Assembly (NCBI RefSeq): GCF_018130215.1
Contig: NZ_JAFCKQ010000033.1
Span: 19,325-83,324, forward strand
Direction: 5' to 3'
Length of the DNA stretch: 64,000 nucleotides
Source of the DNA: Bradyrhizobium jicamae
Lineage (GTDB): Bacteria > Pseudomonadota > Alphaproteobacteria > Rhizobiales > Xanthobacteraceae
Shown: positions 8,792 through 16,898 of the stretch, in pieces
Numbering within the stretch: position 1 is the stretch's first letter
Layout of the letters: every line of letters starts with the position of its first letter
Translations under genes and position numbers: made by a program
Notes under the pieces: model-generated
Database searches by the model: none
Seen by the model: only the letters and a program-made list of their open reading frames with translations
Told to the model about the DNA's origin: nothing

Positions 8792-10126
8792 TCAGCCGCT
8801 TCCACGTTGAGCCCGCAGCCTCTGCCAATAGTCCAGCCGCTTGCGGATCTCGCGCTCGAAGCCGCGGTCGGGCGGATCGTAGAAGGTCTGGCGTCCCAGC
8901 GCTTCCGGGAAATAGTCCTGGCCCGAGAAGGCGTCGGGCATGTCGTGGTCGTATTGATAGCCGGAGCCATAGCCCTCCGACTTCATCAGCCTGGTCGGCG
9001 AGTTGAGAATATGCTTCGGCGGCAGCAGCGAGCCCGCCTGCTTGGCGGTCTGCATCGCCGCGCCGAACGCGGTGTAGGCCGCGTTCGACTTCGGTGCGGT
9101 GGCGAGATAGATCACAGCCTGCGCGATGGCGAGCTCGCCCTCGGGCGAGCCGAGGAAATCATAGGCGTCCTTGGCGGCGTTGCAGATCACCAGTGCCTGC
9201 GGATCGGCAAGGCCGATGTCCTCGATGGCCATGCGCACCACCCGCCGCGCCAGGAACAGCGGATCCTCGCCGGCATCGAACATGCGCGCGAGATAATACA
9301 GCGCAGCGTCCGGATCGGAGCCGCGCACCGATTTATGCAGCGCCGAGATCAGGTTGTAATGGCCGTCGGCCGACTTGTCGTAGATCGGCGCGCGGCGTTG
9401 CAGGATCTCCTGCAACTGCGCGGCGTTGAAGACCTCGCCCTTGCGCGCGGCACGCCAGACCTCCTCGGCGAGCGTCAGCGAGGCGCGGCCGTCGCCATCG
9501 GCCATCCGCACCAGCACGGCGCGCGCCTCGGCATCGAGCGGCAATTCTTTGCCCTCGATTTTCTCGGCATTGGCGAACAGTCTTTCGATCGCGGCCGCAT
9601 CCAGCGAGTGAAACACCAGCACGCGGGCGCGCGACAAAAGCGCCGCGTTGAGCTCGAAGGACGGATTCTCCGTGGTGGCGCCGACCAGCACCACGGTGCC
9701 GTCCTCCATCACGGGCAGGAAGGAATCCTGCTGCGCGCGGTTGAAGCGGTGCACCTCGTCGACGAACAGCAGCGTGCCCTTGCCGGTCTCGCGGCGCGCG
9801 CGGGCGGCGTCGAACGCCTTCTTCAGGTCGGCGACGCCGGAGAACACCGCCGAGATCTGCTCGAAATGCAGCTCGGTGGCGTCGGCCAGGAGCCGCGCCA
9901 CGGTGGTCTTGCCGGTGCCGGGAGGCCCCCAGAATATCAGCGAGCCCAGCGTACGCGTCTCCAGCATGCGCGTCAGCGCGCCGTCGGGGCCGAGGATGTG
10001 GTCCTGGCCGACGACGTCGGAGAGCGAACGCGGGCGCAGCCGGTCCGGTAGCGGATGCGGCGCGTCCTGCTCCATGCCCGCCGCGGCGAACAGGTTGGCA
10101 GCGTCGCGAGGCTGCTTCGGGCTCAC
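8792..10126 (-). CDS. rarA: Replication-associated recombination protein A (AAA+ ATPase)
   Basis: RarA (MgsA, relative of eukaryotic WRNIP1) is a homotetrameric AAA+ ATPase that acts at stalled replication forks. The 444-residue product has Walker A GPPGTGKT at 67-74, Walker B LLFVDEVHRF, sensor 1 GATTENPSF and arginine-finger region LLSRARV. The MgsA C-terminal tetramerisation domain follows (DPDAALYYLARM to YQYDHDMPDAFSGQDY). The start is a GTG at 10126, eight bases after the first base of the degP stop region; the longer frame upstream would read through the protease gene. The tight spacing indicates an operon with the upstream protease, an arrangement frequent in alphaproteobacteria. Confidence 0.95.
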   Translation of the reverse strand: MSPKQPRDAANLFAAAGMEQDAPHPLPDRLRPRSLSDVVGQDHILGPDGALTRMLETRTLGSLIFWGPPGTGKTTVARLLADATELHFEQISAVFSGVADLKKAFDAARARRETGKGTLLFVDEVHRFNRAQQDSFLPVMEDGTVVLVGATTENPSFELNAALLSRARVLVFHSLDAAAIERLFANAEKIEGKELPLDAEARAVLVRMADGDGRASLTLAEEVWRAARKGEVFNAAQLQEILQRRAPIYDKSADGHYNLISALHKSVRGSDPDAALYYLARMFDAGEDPLFLARRVVRMAIEDIGLADPQALVICNAAKDAYDFLGSPEGELAIAQAVIYLATAPKSNAAYTAFGAAMQTAKQAGSLLPPKHILNSPTRLMKSEGYGSGYQYDHDMPDAFSGQDYFPEALGRQTFYDPPDRGFEREIRKRLDYWQRLRAQRGSG

Positions 10127-10133
10127 CTGGCGC

Positions 10134-11546
10134 TCACCCGCCGAGTGTGACGTTGATCTGCTGGCCGCCGCGCACCAGCGTAATTCGCCAGACCCGCGTC
10201 CCTGCCTTCGACGCCTGCTCGAGATCGCGGGTCCGCGCGATCTTCTCGTTGTTGACCGCGAGGATGATGTCGCCCTTCTGGAAGCCGACATTGGCCGCGG
10301 TGCCGTCGTCGGCGAGATCGGTCACCACGACGCCCTCGGTGCCGGCGTCGAGATGCAACTCATCGGCCAGCGCCGGCGAGATATTGGCAACCTTGGCGCC
10401 CTGGAACGGCGAGCGCGCGGTGAGGACGATTTCGTCGCGGTTGGTATCAGGCGCGGTCTCCAGCGGTACGGTGAGCTTGATCGGCTTGCCGCCGCGCTGC
10501 ACGTCGATCTGCGCGGTGCCGCCGAGCGGCCTTGTGGCAAAGCGATAATCGAACGCGTTGGGATCATCGATGGCCTGGCCGTCGATCGCGACGATCAGGT
10601 CGGACAGTTTCAGCCCGGCCTTCGACGCCGGACTGTTCGGCGCGACACTGGCGACCAGCGCGCCGCTCGGCAGCTTCAACCCGAGCGACTCGGCGATCTC
10701 GGGCGTCACCGCCTGGAGGCGCGCACCGAGCCACGGCCGCTTCACCGCCTTGCCGCCGCTCTTGGCCGAGGCCACCACCACCCTCACCATGTTGGCGGGG
10801 ATTGCGAAGCCGATGCCCTGCGAGCCGCCGGAGCGCGAGAAGATCGCGGTGTTGATGCCGGCGAGCCGCCCGGTCATGTCGACCAGCGCGCCGCCGGAAT
10901 TGCCGGGATTGATCGCGGCATCGGTCTGGATGAAGAACTGGTAGTCGGTGATGCCGACCTGGGTGCGCGCCAGCGCCGAGATGATGCCGTGGGTGACGGT
11001 CTGGCCGACGCCGAACGGGTTGCCGATCGCGAGCACGACGTCACCGACCTGCAGCCCGTCGGAATTGTCGAAATCGAGGGTCGCGAACTTTTCTCCGTTG
11101 GTGTCCTTCAGCCTGAGCACCGCGAGGTCGCTGCGGCTGTCCTTCAGCACGATCTCGGCCTCGTATTCGCGCTTGTCGGCGAGCGAGACCTTCACCTGGT
11201 CGGCGCCTTCGATCACGTGATTATTGGTCACGACGAGGCCGGACGAATCGACCATCACCCCCGAGCCGAGCGAACGCTGCATCTGCTCGGGCTGCTGGCC
11301 CGGCACGCCGAAGAATCGACGGAAGATCGGATCGTCCAGCAGCGGGTTGCGGTTCTGGATGGTCTTGGCGGCATAGACGTTGACCACCGCCGGCCGCACC
11401 CGCTGCACGATCGGCGCATAGGACAGCTGGAGCTCCGCCTGCGAGGACGGCACGCGGCGGTCCTGCGCCTGGGCGTGGCCAAGGCTGCCTGCGACGGCCA
11501 GCGCGCCAAGCACGGGAATTGCGGCAAAGCGGATCAATCGGAGCAT
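10134..11546 (-). CDS. degP: Do/DegQ family periplasmic serine endoprotease with two PDZ domains
   Basis: The protein has 470 residues, with a signal peptide (residues 1-27, ending AQAQ) and a trypsin-like domain. The catalytic triad is visible as His110 (TNNHVIEG), Asp140 (SRSDLAVL) and Ser217 (NPGNSGGAL). Two PDZ domains follow (about 285-370 and 385-470). It degrades or refolds damaged envelope proteins. The start at 11546 is chosen for its strong Shine-Dalgarno AGAGGTGAGA just upstream; the 32 codons before it are not coding. DegP versus DegQ cannot be separated by eye; the short LA loop before the His region leans towards DegQ. Confidence 0.93.
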   Translation of the reverse strand: MLRLIRFAAIPVLGALAVAGSLGHAQAQDRRVPSSQAELQLSYAPIVQRVRPAVVNVYAAKTIQNRNPLLDDPIFRRFFGVPGQQPEQMQRSLGSGVMVDSSGLVVTNNHVIEGADQVKVSLADKREYEAEIVLKDSRSDLAVLRLKDTNGEKFATLDFDNSDGLQVGDVVLAIGNPFGVGQTVTHGIISALARTQVGITDYQFFIQTDAAINPGNSGGALVDMTGRLAGINTAIFSRSGGSQGIGFAIPANMVRVVVASAKSGGKAVKRPWLGARLQAVTPEIAESLGLKLPSGALVASVAPNSPASKAGLKLSDLIVAIDGQAIDDPNAFDYRFATRPLGGTAQIDVQRGGKPIKLTVPLETAPDTNRDEIVLTARSPFQGAKVANISPALADELHLDAGTEGVVVTDLADDGTAANVGFQKGDIILAVNNEKIARTRDLEQASKAGTRVWRITLVRGGQQINVTLGG

Positions 11547-11841
11547 TCTCACCTCTTTCGGAAAACGCGGGAATATAGGCGCGTTCGTACGGCAAATGAA
11601 GGGTATCGGGCTCAATATCTCGTGCCCGTTCGGCCGGTGCAAAACCCGCCACAGGCGGTTTGAAGGCGGCTGTCAACCTCATATGATCGATGTCATCTCA
11701 CTGGGTTGCTTCGCCTGTTGCGCGTCCACAACAAGCGGAACTCCGATCACGTCCTGGGCTGTCGCGCGTCAGTCACGCAAGGCTCCTAGGACTCAAGGCT
11801 TCGGTGAGCGGGGAATGCAGACATCAACTGGGGAGCGTAGA

Positions 11842-13464
11842 ATGGGTGCGACAAGATTTGGTGCAATCACGATAGGACTGGGGCTGGCCGGCGCTCTGGC
11901 GACATCGCCGGCACATTCGGAATCCGGCAGCGACGCGGAAATCGCGCTGCTCAAGCAACAGCTCAAGATGCTCGAGCAGAAGATCGACAAGCTGCAGAAG
12001 CAGAGCGATGCGAACGCCGCCACCGCGGCGGCCGCCAACGCCCATGCCAAGGCGGCAGACGCCAAGGCGGCCGATGCCAAGACTGTCGCGAACGCCAACG
12101 CCGCCCTCCCGGTCAAGGGTCCGGTCGCAGCGTCCGGCGTCGTGGTGTCGATGCCGAACAACCGGCCGACGATCTGCACCGCGGACGACCAGAACTGCAT
12201 CGCGATCACGGGCCGCATCCACTACGACGTCGGCGGTTACAGGTATCGCCCCGACACGGCAGCGACCACACCGCAGAAGCTCGACAATGGCGAGAACCTG
12301 CGCCGCGCACGCATCGGCATCACCGGCAAATTCCTCAGCGACTGGAATTTCGCGTTGATCTACGACTTCGGCGGGTCGTCCGACGGCTTCGGCGGCACCG
12401 GCGCGGCCGGCGCCGCCCCGGTCGGATTCCTTCCCGGCGGCCAGACATCGGGCGTCGAGAACGCCTATCTGAGCTACACCGGCTTCAAGCCGTTCGGCGG
12501 CAAGATGGCGATCGAGGGCGGCGTCATGGACCTGCTCTGGACGATGGACGAATCCACCAGCTCCAACGACATCCTGTTCATGGAGCGCGCCTCGGCCGGC
12601 ATCATCGCCCAGAACATTGCAGCCGGAGACTTCCGTTCGGCGTTCGGCTCGCGCTGGTGGAACGACCAGCTCTGGGTCGGCGGCTACGTCACGGGACCGA
12701 CCTCGGGTTCGATCCACTCCGCGTCCAGCGTCATTCCGGCCGGAACGTCGGAGCAATATGGCGGCGTTGTCCGTGCCGCCGGCAACCCGATCAACGGCAA
12801 GGATTACTCGGTGCACATCGGCGCCGATGCGGAGTGGCTGATCCAGCCGCCGCGCAACCTGGTGACGCAGGCGCAGACGCTCACGCTCAGCGACCGACCC
12901 GAACTGCGCATCGATCCGACGACGCTGATCTCGACCGGCGCGATCGCCAACGTCTCGGGGGCGCAGGTCTATGGCGTCGAAGCGGCGGCGACCTATGGCT
13001 CGTTCATCGCGCAGGGCGAGTACTACTGGTTCAACATCGATCGCACTGCGAATACGGGCCTGCCGCCGTTCGGCGCACCGAGCCTGAAATTCGACGGTGG
13101 CTACGCGCAGGTCGGCTACGTGCTGACCGGCGAGACGCACGCCTACAACCCGGCGACGGCCTCCTATGGCGGGATCAAGCCGGCGAACCCGGTCTCGTTT
13201 GCAGGCGGCGGCTGGGGCGCCTGGGAAATCGCCGGGCGCGTGAGCCAGATGAACCTGAACGATCAGCTTGCGACGGCGGCCGGCATCGCCGGTGGACGGC
13301 AAACCGTCTACACCGCAGCCCTGAACTGGTACGTCACCGGCAACGTTCGCTTCATGCTGGACTACCTGCATGGCACCATCTCCAAGCAGGCGTCGGCGAT
13401 CTCGACCGTCGATGCGGGCTCGAAGTTCGACGCGGTGGCGCTGCGCACGCAGGTCGCATGGTGA
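11842..13464 (+). CDS. Outer-membrane porin, phosphate-selective O/P-like family
   Basis: The 540-residue protein has a signal peptide ending near PAHSES. A short coiled-coil segment follows (EIALLKQQLKMLEQKIDKLQ), of the type that trimerises many porins. Next is an Ala/Lys linker with repeated KAADAKAADAK units, then a beta-barrel region rich in alternating aromatic strands (GRIHYDVGGYRYRPD, NFALIYDFGG, YYWFNIDRT). The last residue is Trp in LRTQVAW, close to the terminal aromatic used by the Bam machinery. GGGGAG six bases before the ATG decides the start. A hairpin terminator follows. The 295-bp gap to the divergent degP gene should hold both promoters; I cannot place them. Confidence 0.88.
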   Translation: MGATRFGAITIGLGLAGALATSPAHSESGSDAEIALLKQQLKMLEQKIDKLQKQSDANAATAAAANAHAKAADAKAADAKTVANANAALPVKGPVAASGVVVSMPNNRPTICTADDQNCIAITGRIHYDVGGYRYRPDTAATTPQKLDNGENLRRARIGITGKFLSDWNFALIYDFGGSSDGFGGTGAAGAAPVGFLPGGQTSGVENAYLSYTGFKPFGGKMAIEGGVMDLLWTMDESTSSNDILFMERASAGIIAQNIAAGDFRSAFGSRWWNDQLWVGGYVTGPTSGSIHSASSVIPAGTSEQYGGVVRAAGNPINGKDYSVHIGADAEWLIQPPRNLVTQAQTLTLSDRPELRIDPTTLISTGAIANVSGAQVYGVEAAATYGSFIAQGEYYWFNIDRTANTGLPPFGAPSLKFDGGYAQVGYVLTGETHAYNPATASYGGIKPANPVSFAGGGWGAWEIAGRVSQMNLNDQLATAAGIAGGRQTVYTAALNWYVTGNVRFMLDYLHGTISKQASAISTVDAGSKFDAVALRTQVAW

Positions 13465-13471
13465 TGTAGCA

Positions 13472-13501
13472 AGGCCGGGAGCCTGCACCTGCTCCCGGCC
13501 T
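13472..13501. terminator. Hairpin terminator between convergent porin and hxlR genes
   Basis: An 11-bp perfect stem (13472-13482 with 13491-13501) with an 8-base loop lies 8 bases after the porin stop. The following tract is C/T-rich rather than pure T, so it may act weakly. It lies 23 bases from the hxlR stop and may serve both genes. Confidence 0.7.
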
Positions 13502-13523
13502 CCCCTTCACGATGGTGTCGCGG

Positions 13524-13901
13524 CTACGCTGCCCGCTTCGGTTTCCGCACGACCTCCGGCGGCGGCGCGCAGGACAGCCGCTCCTGATGGCCCTCGCCCC
13601 ATGCCTTCAGAATATCGATCACCGGGCGCAGGCTCTCGCCGAGTTCGGACAACGTGTATTCGACGCGCGGCGGCACCTCGGCATAGACCTTGCGGATCAC
13701 GAGCTTGTCGTCCTCGAGCGCACGCAGCTGCTTGGTCAGCATGCGCTGGGTGATGCCGGGCATCCGCCGCCGCAATTCGCCGAAGCGCTGGGTGCCGGCC
13801 TGCAGGTGAAACAGGATCACGCCCTTCCATTTGCCGTCGATCAGGTCGAGGGCCGCCTCGACCGCGCAGCCCGGCCGGCGCGCGAAATTCTTCCGTTTCA
13901 T
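13524..13901 (-). CDS. HxlR family winged-helix transcriptional regulator
   Basis: The 125-residue protein matches the HxlR family (PF01638). CAVEAALDLIDGKWKGVILFHL is the conserved start with the family Cys, followed by RFGELRRRMPGITQRMLTKQLRALE as the recognition helix region and the wing VEYTLSELGESL. Members respond to electrophiles, quinones or formaldehyde and usually control the adjacent gene. Here the divergent neighbour is a quinone-reductase-like dehydrogenase, fitting that pattern. The N-terminal Cys could be the redox sensor. Translation starts 6 bases from a tandem repeat array whose units carry AAGGA-like Shine-Dalgarno cores. Confidence 0.92.
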   Translation of the reverse strand: MKRKNFARRPGCAVEAALDLIDGKWKGVILFHLQAGTQRFGELRRRMPGITQRMLTKQLRALEDDKLVIRKVYAEVPPRVEYTLSELGESLRPVIDILKAWGEGHQERLSCAPPPEVVRKPKRAA

Positions 13902-13906
13902 GCGGG

Positions 13907-13975
13907 TATCCTTGGTATTTCCTTGGGATTTTCCTTGGGATTTTCCTTGGGATTACCTTGGGATTTCCTCGGGAT
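13907..13975. repeat. Array of about six 11-12-bp tandem repeats upstream of hxlR
   Basis: Three perfect 12-bp units (13918-13929, 13930-13941, 13942-13953; unit TTTCCTTGGGAT) are followed by two 11-bp variants and preceded by one degenerate unit. On the hxlR strand each unit reads ATCCCAAGGAAA and so carries an AAGGA core. The copy nearest the gene places AAGGA seven bases before the hxlR ATG. Confidence 0.95.
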
Positions 13976-14086
13976 TTTCCCAATAGTATCCAAACGGGGA
14001 CTAGTTCCCTGTTTTTACAGTACTTGCCAATTGAACGCTAGCGCGACAGTTAGATGGCAGGCAATTGCCACCAATGGAGAGAAGGC

Positions 14087-15100
14087 ATGAAGGCCGTCGG
14101 ATACCAGAAATCGCTGCCGATCGAGGCGGCGGACGCACTCGTCGATATCGAGATCGCAAAGCCGGAGCCGAAGGGACGCGACGTCAGAGTGGTTGTGAAG
14201 GCGGTCTCGGCCAATCCGGTCGATTACAAGGTCCGCAAGCGCGCGGCGCCGCCCGAGGGCGAATACAAGATCCTCGGCTTCGACGCCGCAGGCGTGGTCG
14301 ACGCCGTTGGTCCTGATGTCAGCCTGTTCAAGCCGGGCGACGAGGTGTTCTATGCCGGCTCGATCCTGCGCCAGGGTACCAATTCGGAATTTCACCTCGT
14401 CGACGAACGTATCGTCGGCGCCAAGCCGAAATCGCTGTCGTACGCGCAGGCCGCCGCGCTGCCGCTGACCTCGATCACCGCCTGGGAGCTGCTGTTCGAC
14501 CGGCTCGGTGCCGTGCCGGGCAAGAGCCTTGATGCGCGCACGCTGCTGATCACGGGCGGCGCCGGCGGCGTCGGCTCGATCCTGATCCAGCTCGCGCGCC
14601 GCCTCACCGGGCTGACCGTGGTTGCCACCGCAACGCGGCCGGAATCGCAAAAGTGGTGTCTCGATCTCGGCGCCCATGCCGTGATCGATCACTCCAAAGC
14701 GATGAAGGAGCAGATCGAAAGGTTGAAGCTGCCGCCGGTCGGCCTCGTCGCCAGCCTCACCTTCACCGAGCAGCACTACAAGGGCATCGCCGAGTTGATC
14801 GCGCCGCAGGGCAAGTTCGGCCTGATCGACGATCCCTCGGAGTTCAACGTCGCCGCGTTCAAGGGCAAGGCGGTGTCGGTTCACTGGGAATCGATGTTCA
14901 CGCGCTCCTCGTTCCAGACATCAGACATGATCGCGCAGCATCACCTGCTCGACGACGTCGCCGACCTCATCGACAAGGGCGTGCTGCGCACGACGCTGGA
15001 CCAGACCTTCGGCACCATCAACGCCGCCAACCTCAAGCGTGCGCACGCGCTGCTGGAGAGCGGCAAGTCGCGCGGCAAGATCGTGCTGGAGGGGTGGTAG
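14087..15100 (+). CDS. Zinc-type alcohol dehydrogenase-like / NADPH:quinone oxidoreductase family protein
   Basis: The 337-residue medium-chain dehydrogenase/reductase opens with MKAVGYQKSLPIEAADALVD. It has the GroES-like domain with VSANPVDYKVRKRA and ILGFDAAGVVDAVGP. The Rossmann motif is ITGGAGGVGSILIQLARRL, where GGAGGVG binds NADPH. The Cys/His set of the catalytic zinc site is absent, so it probably acts as a zinc-independent reductase of quinones or enones, like the adh_fam_1 group. GGAGAG seven bases before the ATG fixes the start; 11 codons upstream are excluded. Its divergent partner is an HxlR regulator, which probably represses it until an electrophile appears. Confidence 0.9.
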   Translation: MKAVGYQKSLPIEAADALVDIEIAKPEPKGRDVRVVVKAVSANPVDYKVRKRAAPPEGEYKILGFDAAGVVDAVGPDVSLFKPGDEVFYAGSILRQGTNSEFHLVDERIVGAKPKSLSYAQAAALPLTSITAWELLFDRLGAVPGKSLDARTLLITGGAGGVGSILIQLARRLTGLTVVATATRPESQKWCLDLGAHAVIDHSKAMKEQIERLKLPPVGLVASLTFTEQHYKGIAELIAPQGKFGLIDDPSEFNVAAFKGKAVSVHWESMFTRSSFQTSDMIAQHHLLDDVADLIDKGVLRTTLDQTFGTINAANLKRAHALLESGKSRGKIVLEGW

Positions 15101-15108
15101 CTTTCGCC

Positions 15109-15408
15109 CTACAAAGCTGGCGGCACGCCTTCCACAAACAACAGCCGCCGCTCCAGCGCTGACGCGCGGAGTTTCAGCGCCTCGGCGTATTCCGGCGACG
15201 CGTACCATTCCCGCAGGATCGTCATCGTCGGAAATTCGACGATGACGATCGCCTTCGGTGGCGGACCGCCCTCCACCACCTCGGCCGCGCCGCCGCGCGC
15301 GATGTAGCGCCCGCCATATTGCGCGATGGTCCTCGCCGCGAGCGCGCGATAGGCCTCGAACGCCTCGGCGTCGCGCATCTCGACTTCGGAGATCACGTAG
15401 GCCGGCAA
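15109..15408 (-). CDS. DUF1330 domain-containing protein
   Basis: The 99-residue protein is almost entirely one DUF1330 domain (ferredoxin-like, dimeric alpha/beta barrel type). It has PAYVISEVEMRDAEAFEAYR at the start and VIVEFPTMTILREWYASPEY in the middle. The start codon is TTG (15406-15408), behind a GGGGCGG ribosome site. It begins 9 bases after the stop of the SDR gene, so the two form an operon. No reaction is established for the family. Confidence 0.88.
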   Translation of the reverse strand: MPAYVISEVEMRDAEAFEAYRALAARTIAQYGGRYIARGGAAEVVEGGPPPKAIVIVEFPTMTILREWYASPEYAEALKLRASALERRLLFVEGVPPAL

Positions 15409-15417
15409 GCGCCGCCC

Positions 15418-16212
15418 CTACGCAATCGTGTTGACGATGCCGCCCTCGGCGCGCAACGCGGCGCCGTTGGTCGCGGAGGCCTGTTTCGAGCAGACATACA
15501 CGACGAGATTCGCGATCTCCTCGGTGCTGGCGAAGCGTTGCAGCAGCGAGGTGGGTCGGTGCTGCTTGACGAAGTTGGACGCCGCCTCCTCGATTGACTG
15601 GCCATTTTGTCTTGCGAGATCCTTCACGAAGGTCTCGACGCCCTCCGACATCGTCGGGCCCGGCAGCACGGAGTTCACGGTCACCGCCGTGCCACGCGTC
15701 AATTGCGCAAGCCCGCGCGCGATCGCGAGCTGCGCGGTCTTGGTGGTGCCGTAGTGGATCATCTCGGTCGGGATGTTGAGGCCGGACTCCGATGAGATGA
15801 AGACGATGCGGCCCCAGTTGCGCTTCAGCATGCCCTGCAAGTAGCCGCGCGACAGCCGCACGCCCGACATCACGTTGACCTCGAAGAAGCGGCTCCAGTC
15901 CTCGTCGGGAATCGCGAAGAAGTCCTTCGGCTCGAAGATGCCGGCATTGTTGACGAGGATGTCGACGTCAGGCAGCGCCGCGAGCAGCGCCTTGCAGCCG
16001 GCCGCCGTCGAGACGTCAGCGGCGATGCCGCGGACCCTGCTGTCAGGCACAGCCTTCGCGATGGACGCGACGGCGGCATCGACCTTGGCCTGGCCGCGAC
16101 CGTTGACCACGACATCAGCGCCGGCCGCGGCAAGGCCCTTGGCGATGGCATGGCCGATACCCGCGGTCGAGCCGGTGACGAGCGCAGTCTTTCCGGAAAG
16201 GTCGATTTTCAT
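15418..16212 (-). CDS. Short-chain dehydrogenase/reductase (SDR) family oxidoreductase
   Basis: The 264-residue classical SDR has the cofactor motif TGSTAGIG (residues 13-20), NNAG at the end of strand 4, catalytic Ser in FISSESG, and the YGTTK pair of Tyr and Lys. The ATG at 16212 follows an upstream GGAG; the 21 codons before it are read-through. It is first in a two-gene operon with the DUF1330 protein. Substrate is unknown. Confidence 0.92.
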   Translation of the reverse strand: MKIDLSGKTALVTGSTAGIGHAIAKGLAAAGADVVVNGRGQAKVDAAVASIAKAVPDSRVRGIAADVSTAAGCKALLAALPDVDILVNNAGIFEPKDFFAIPDEDWSRFFEVNVMSGVRLSRGYLQGMLKRNWGRIVFISSESGLNIPTEMIHYGTTKTAQLAIARGLAQLTRGTAVTVNSVLPGPTMSEGVETFVKDLARQNGQSIEEAASNFVKQHRPTSLLQRFASTEEIANLVVYVCSKQASATNGAALRAEGGIVNTIA

Positions 16213-16301
16213 GGGAGGTCTCCTGTGGGTGCAGCAGGAGATATTTGCGCGCCAACACGCGGCCGCAACCGGCACACCGCACGGGGCAGATGCGCAAATA
16301 A

Positions 16302-16327
16302 AAAACGGCGCCGCAAGGCGCCGTTTT
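16302..16327 (-). terminator. Rho-independent terminator after rplQ
   Basis: An 11-bp perfect stem (16302-16312 with 16317-16327) is closed by a GCAA-type tetraloop and flanked by A and T runs. It can therefore terminate on either strand. It lies 32 bases after the rplQ stop and closes the long ribosomal block; the SDR gene begins 90 bases further on. Confidence 0.9.
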
Positions 16328-16359
16328 CCAAGCCTTTCCGAAACCTGATCGAGACCGGC

Positions 16360-16776
16360 TTACGCCGCCTCGGCTTCCTTGTCCTGCACCGGACCGGAGT
16401 CCTGGCCCTTGGCGTCGACGTCGCGGTCGACGAACTCGATCACGGCCATCGCCGCGTTGTCGCCGTAGCGGAAACCGGCCTTGATGATGCGGGTGTAGCC
16501 GCCCTGGCGGTCCTTGTAGCGGGTCGCCAGCGTGTCGAACAGCTTCTTGACCTGGTCGACGTCGCGCAGCTCGGAGATCGCCTGACGGCGCAGCGACAGC
16601 CCGCCCTTCTTGCCGAGCGTGACGAGCTTCTCGACGATCGGCCGCAGCTCCTTGGCCTTGGGCAGCGTGGTGACGATCTGCTCGTGCTTGATCAGGGCCG
16701 CCGCCATGTTGGCGAACATCGCACGCCGATGCTCGGCCGTGCGGTTGAGCTTCCGGTGAACCTTGCCGTGACGCAT
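16360..16776 (-). CDS. rplQ: 50S ribosomal protein L17
   Basis: The 138-residue protein begins MRHGKVHRKLNRTAEHRRAM, the unmistakable L17 N-terminus, and continues with LIKHEQIVTTLPKAKELRP. L17 sits on the large subunit near the peptide exit tunnel. A 20-residue acidic tail (AKGQDSGPVQDKEAEAA) extends past the E. coli end, as is usual in alphaproteobacteria. It is the last gene of the alpha operon, separated from rpoA by a 122-bp gap holding a terminator-like hairpin, and is followed by a strong terminator. Confidence 0.98.
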   Translation of the reverse strand: MRHGKVHRKLNRTAEHRRAMFANMAAALIKHEQIVTTLPKAKELRPIVEKLVTLGKKGGLSLRRQAISELRDVDQVKKLFDTLATRYKDRQGGYTRIIKAGFRYGDNAAMAVIEFVDRDVDAKGQDSGPVQDKEAEAA

Positions 16777-16850
16777 TGACTTCTTCCTTCTTCAATTCTG
16801 TCGCGGTGGTTCAGCGACAAGTTTCTCAGGTGGGCTGCCTGCGTTCGCCC

Positions 16851-16886
16851 AATAAAAAGTCGTGGCCGGAAATCTCCGGCCACGAC
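16851..16886 (-). terminator. Terminator-like hairpin with U tract between rpoA and rplQ
   Basis: An 11-bp perfect stem (16859-16869 with 16876-16886) and 6-base loop start 12 bases after the rpoA stop. The A-run 16851-16858 supplies a U tract on the minus strand. By form this is a Rho-independent terminator inside the operon; rplQ would then be read by leak-through or from its own promoter. Confidence 0.85.
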
Positions 16887-16898
16887 AATCAGAATCGA

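Noticed and set aside
13907..13975. Possible CRISPR-like array
   Set aside because: Units are 11-12 bp, directly adjacent without unique spacers, and there are no cas genes. It is a simple tandem repeat.
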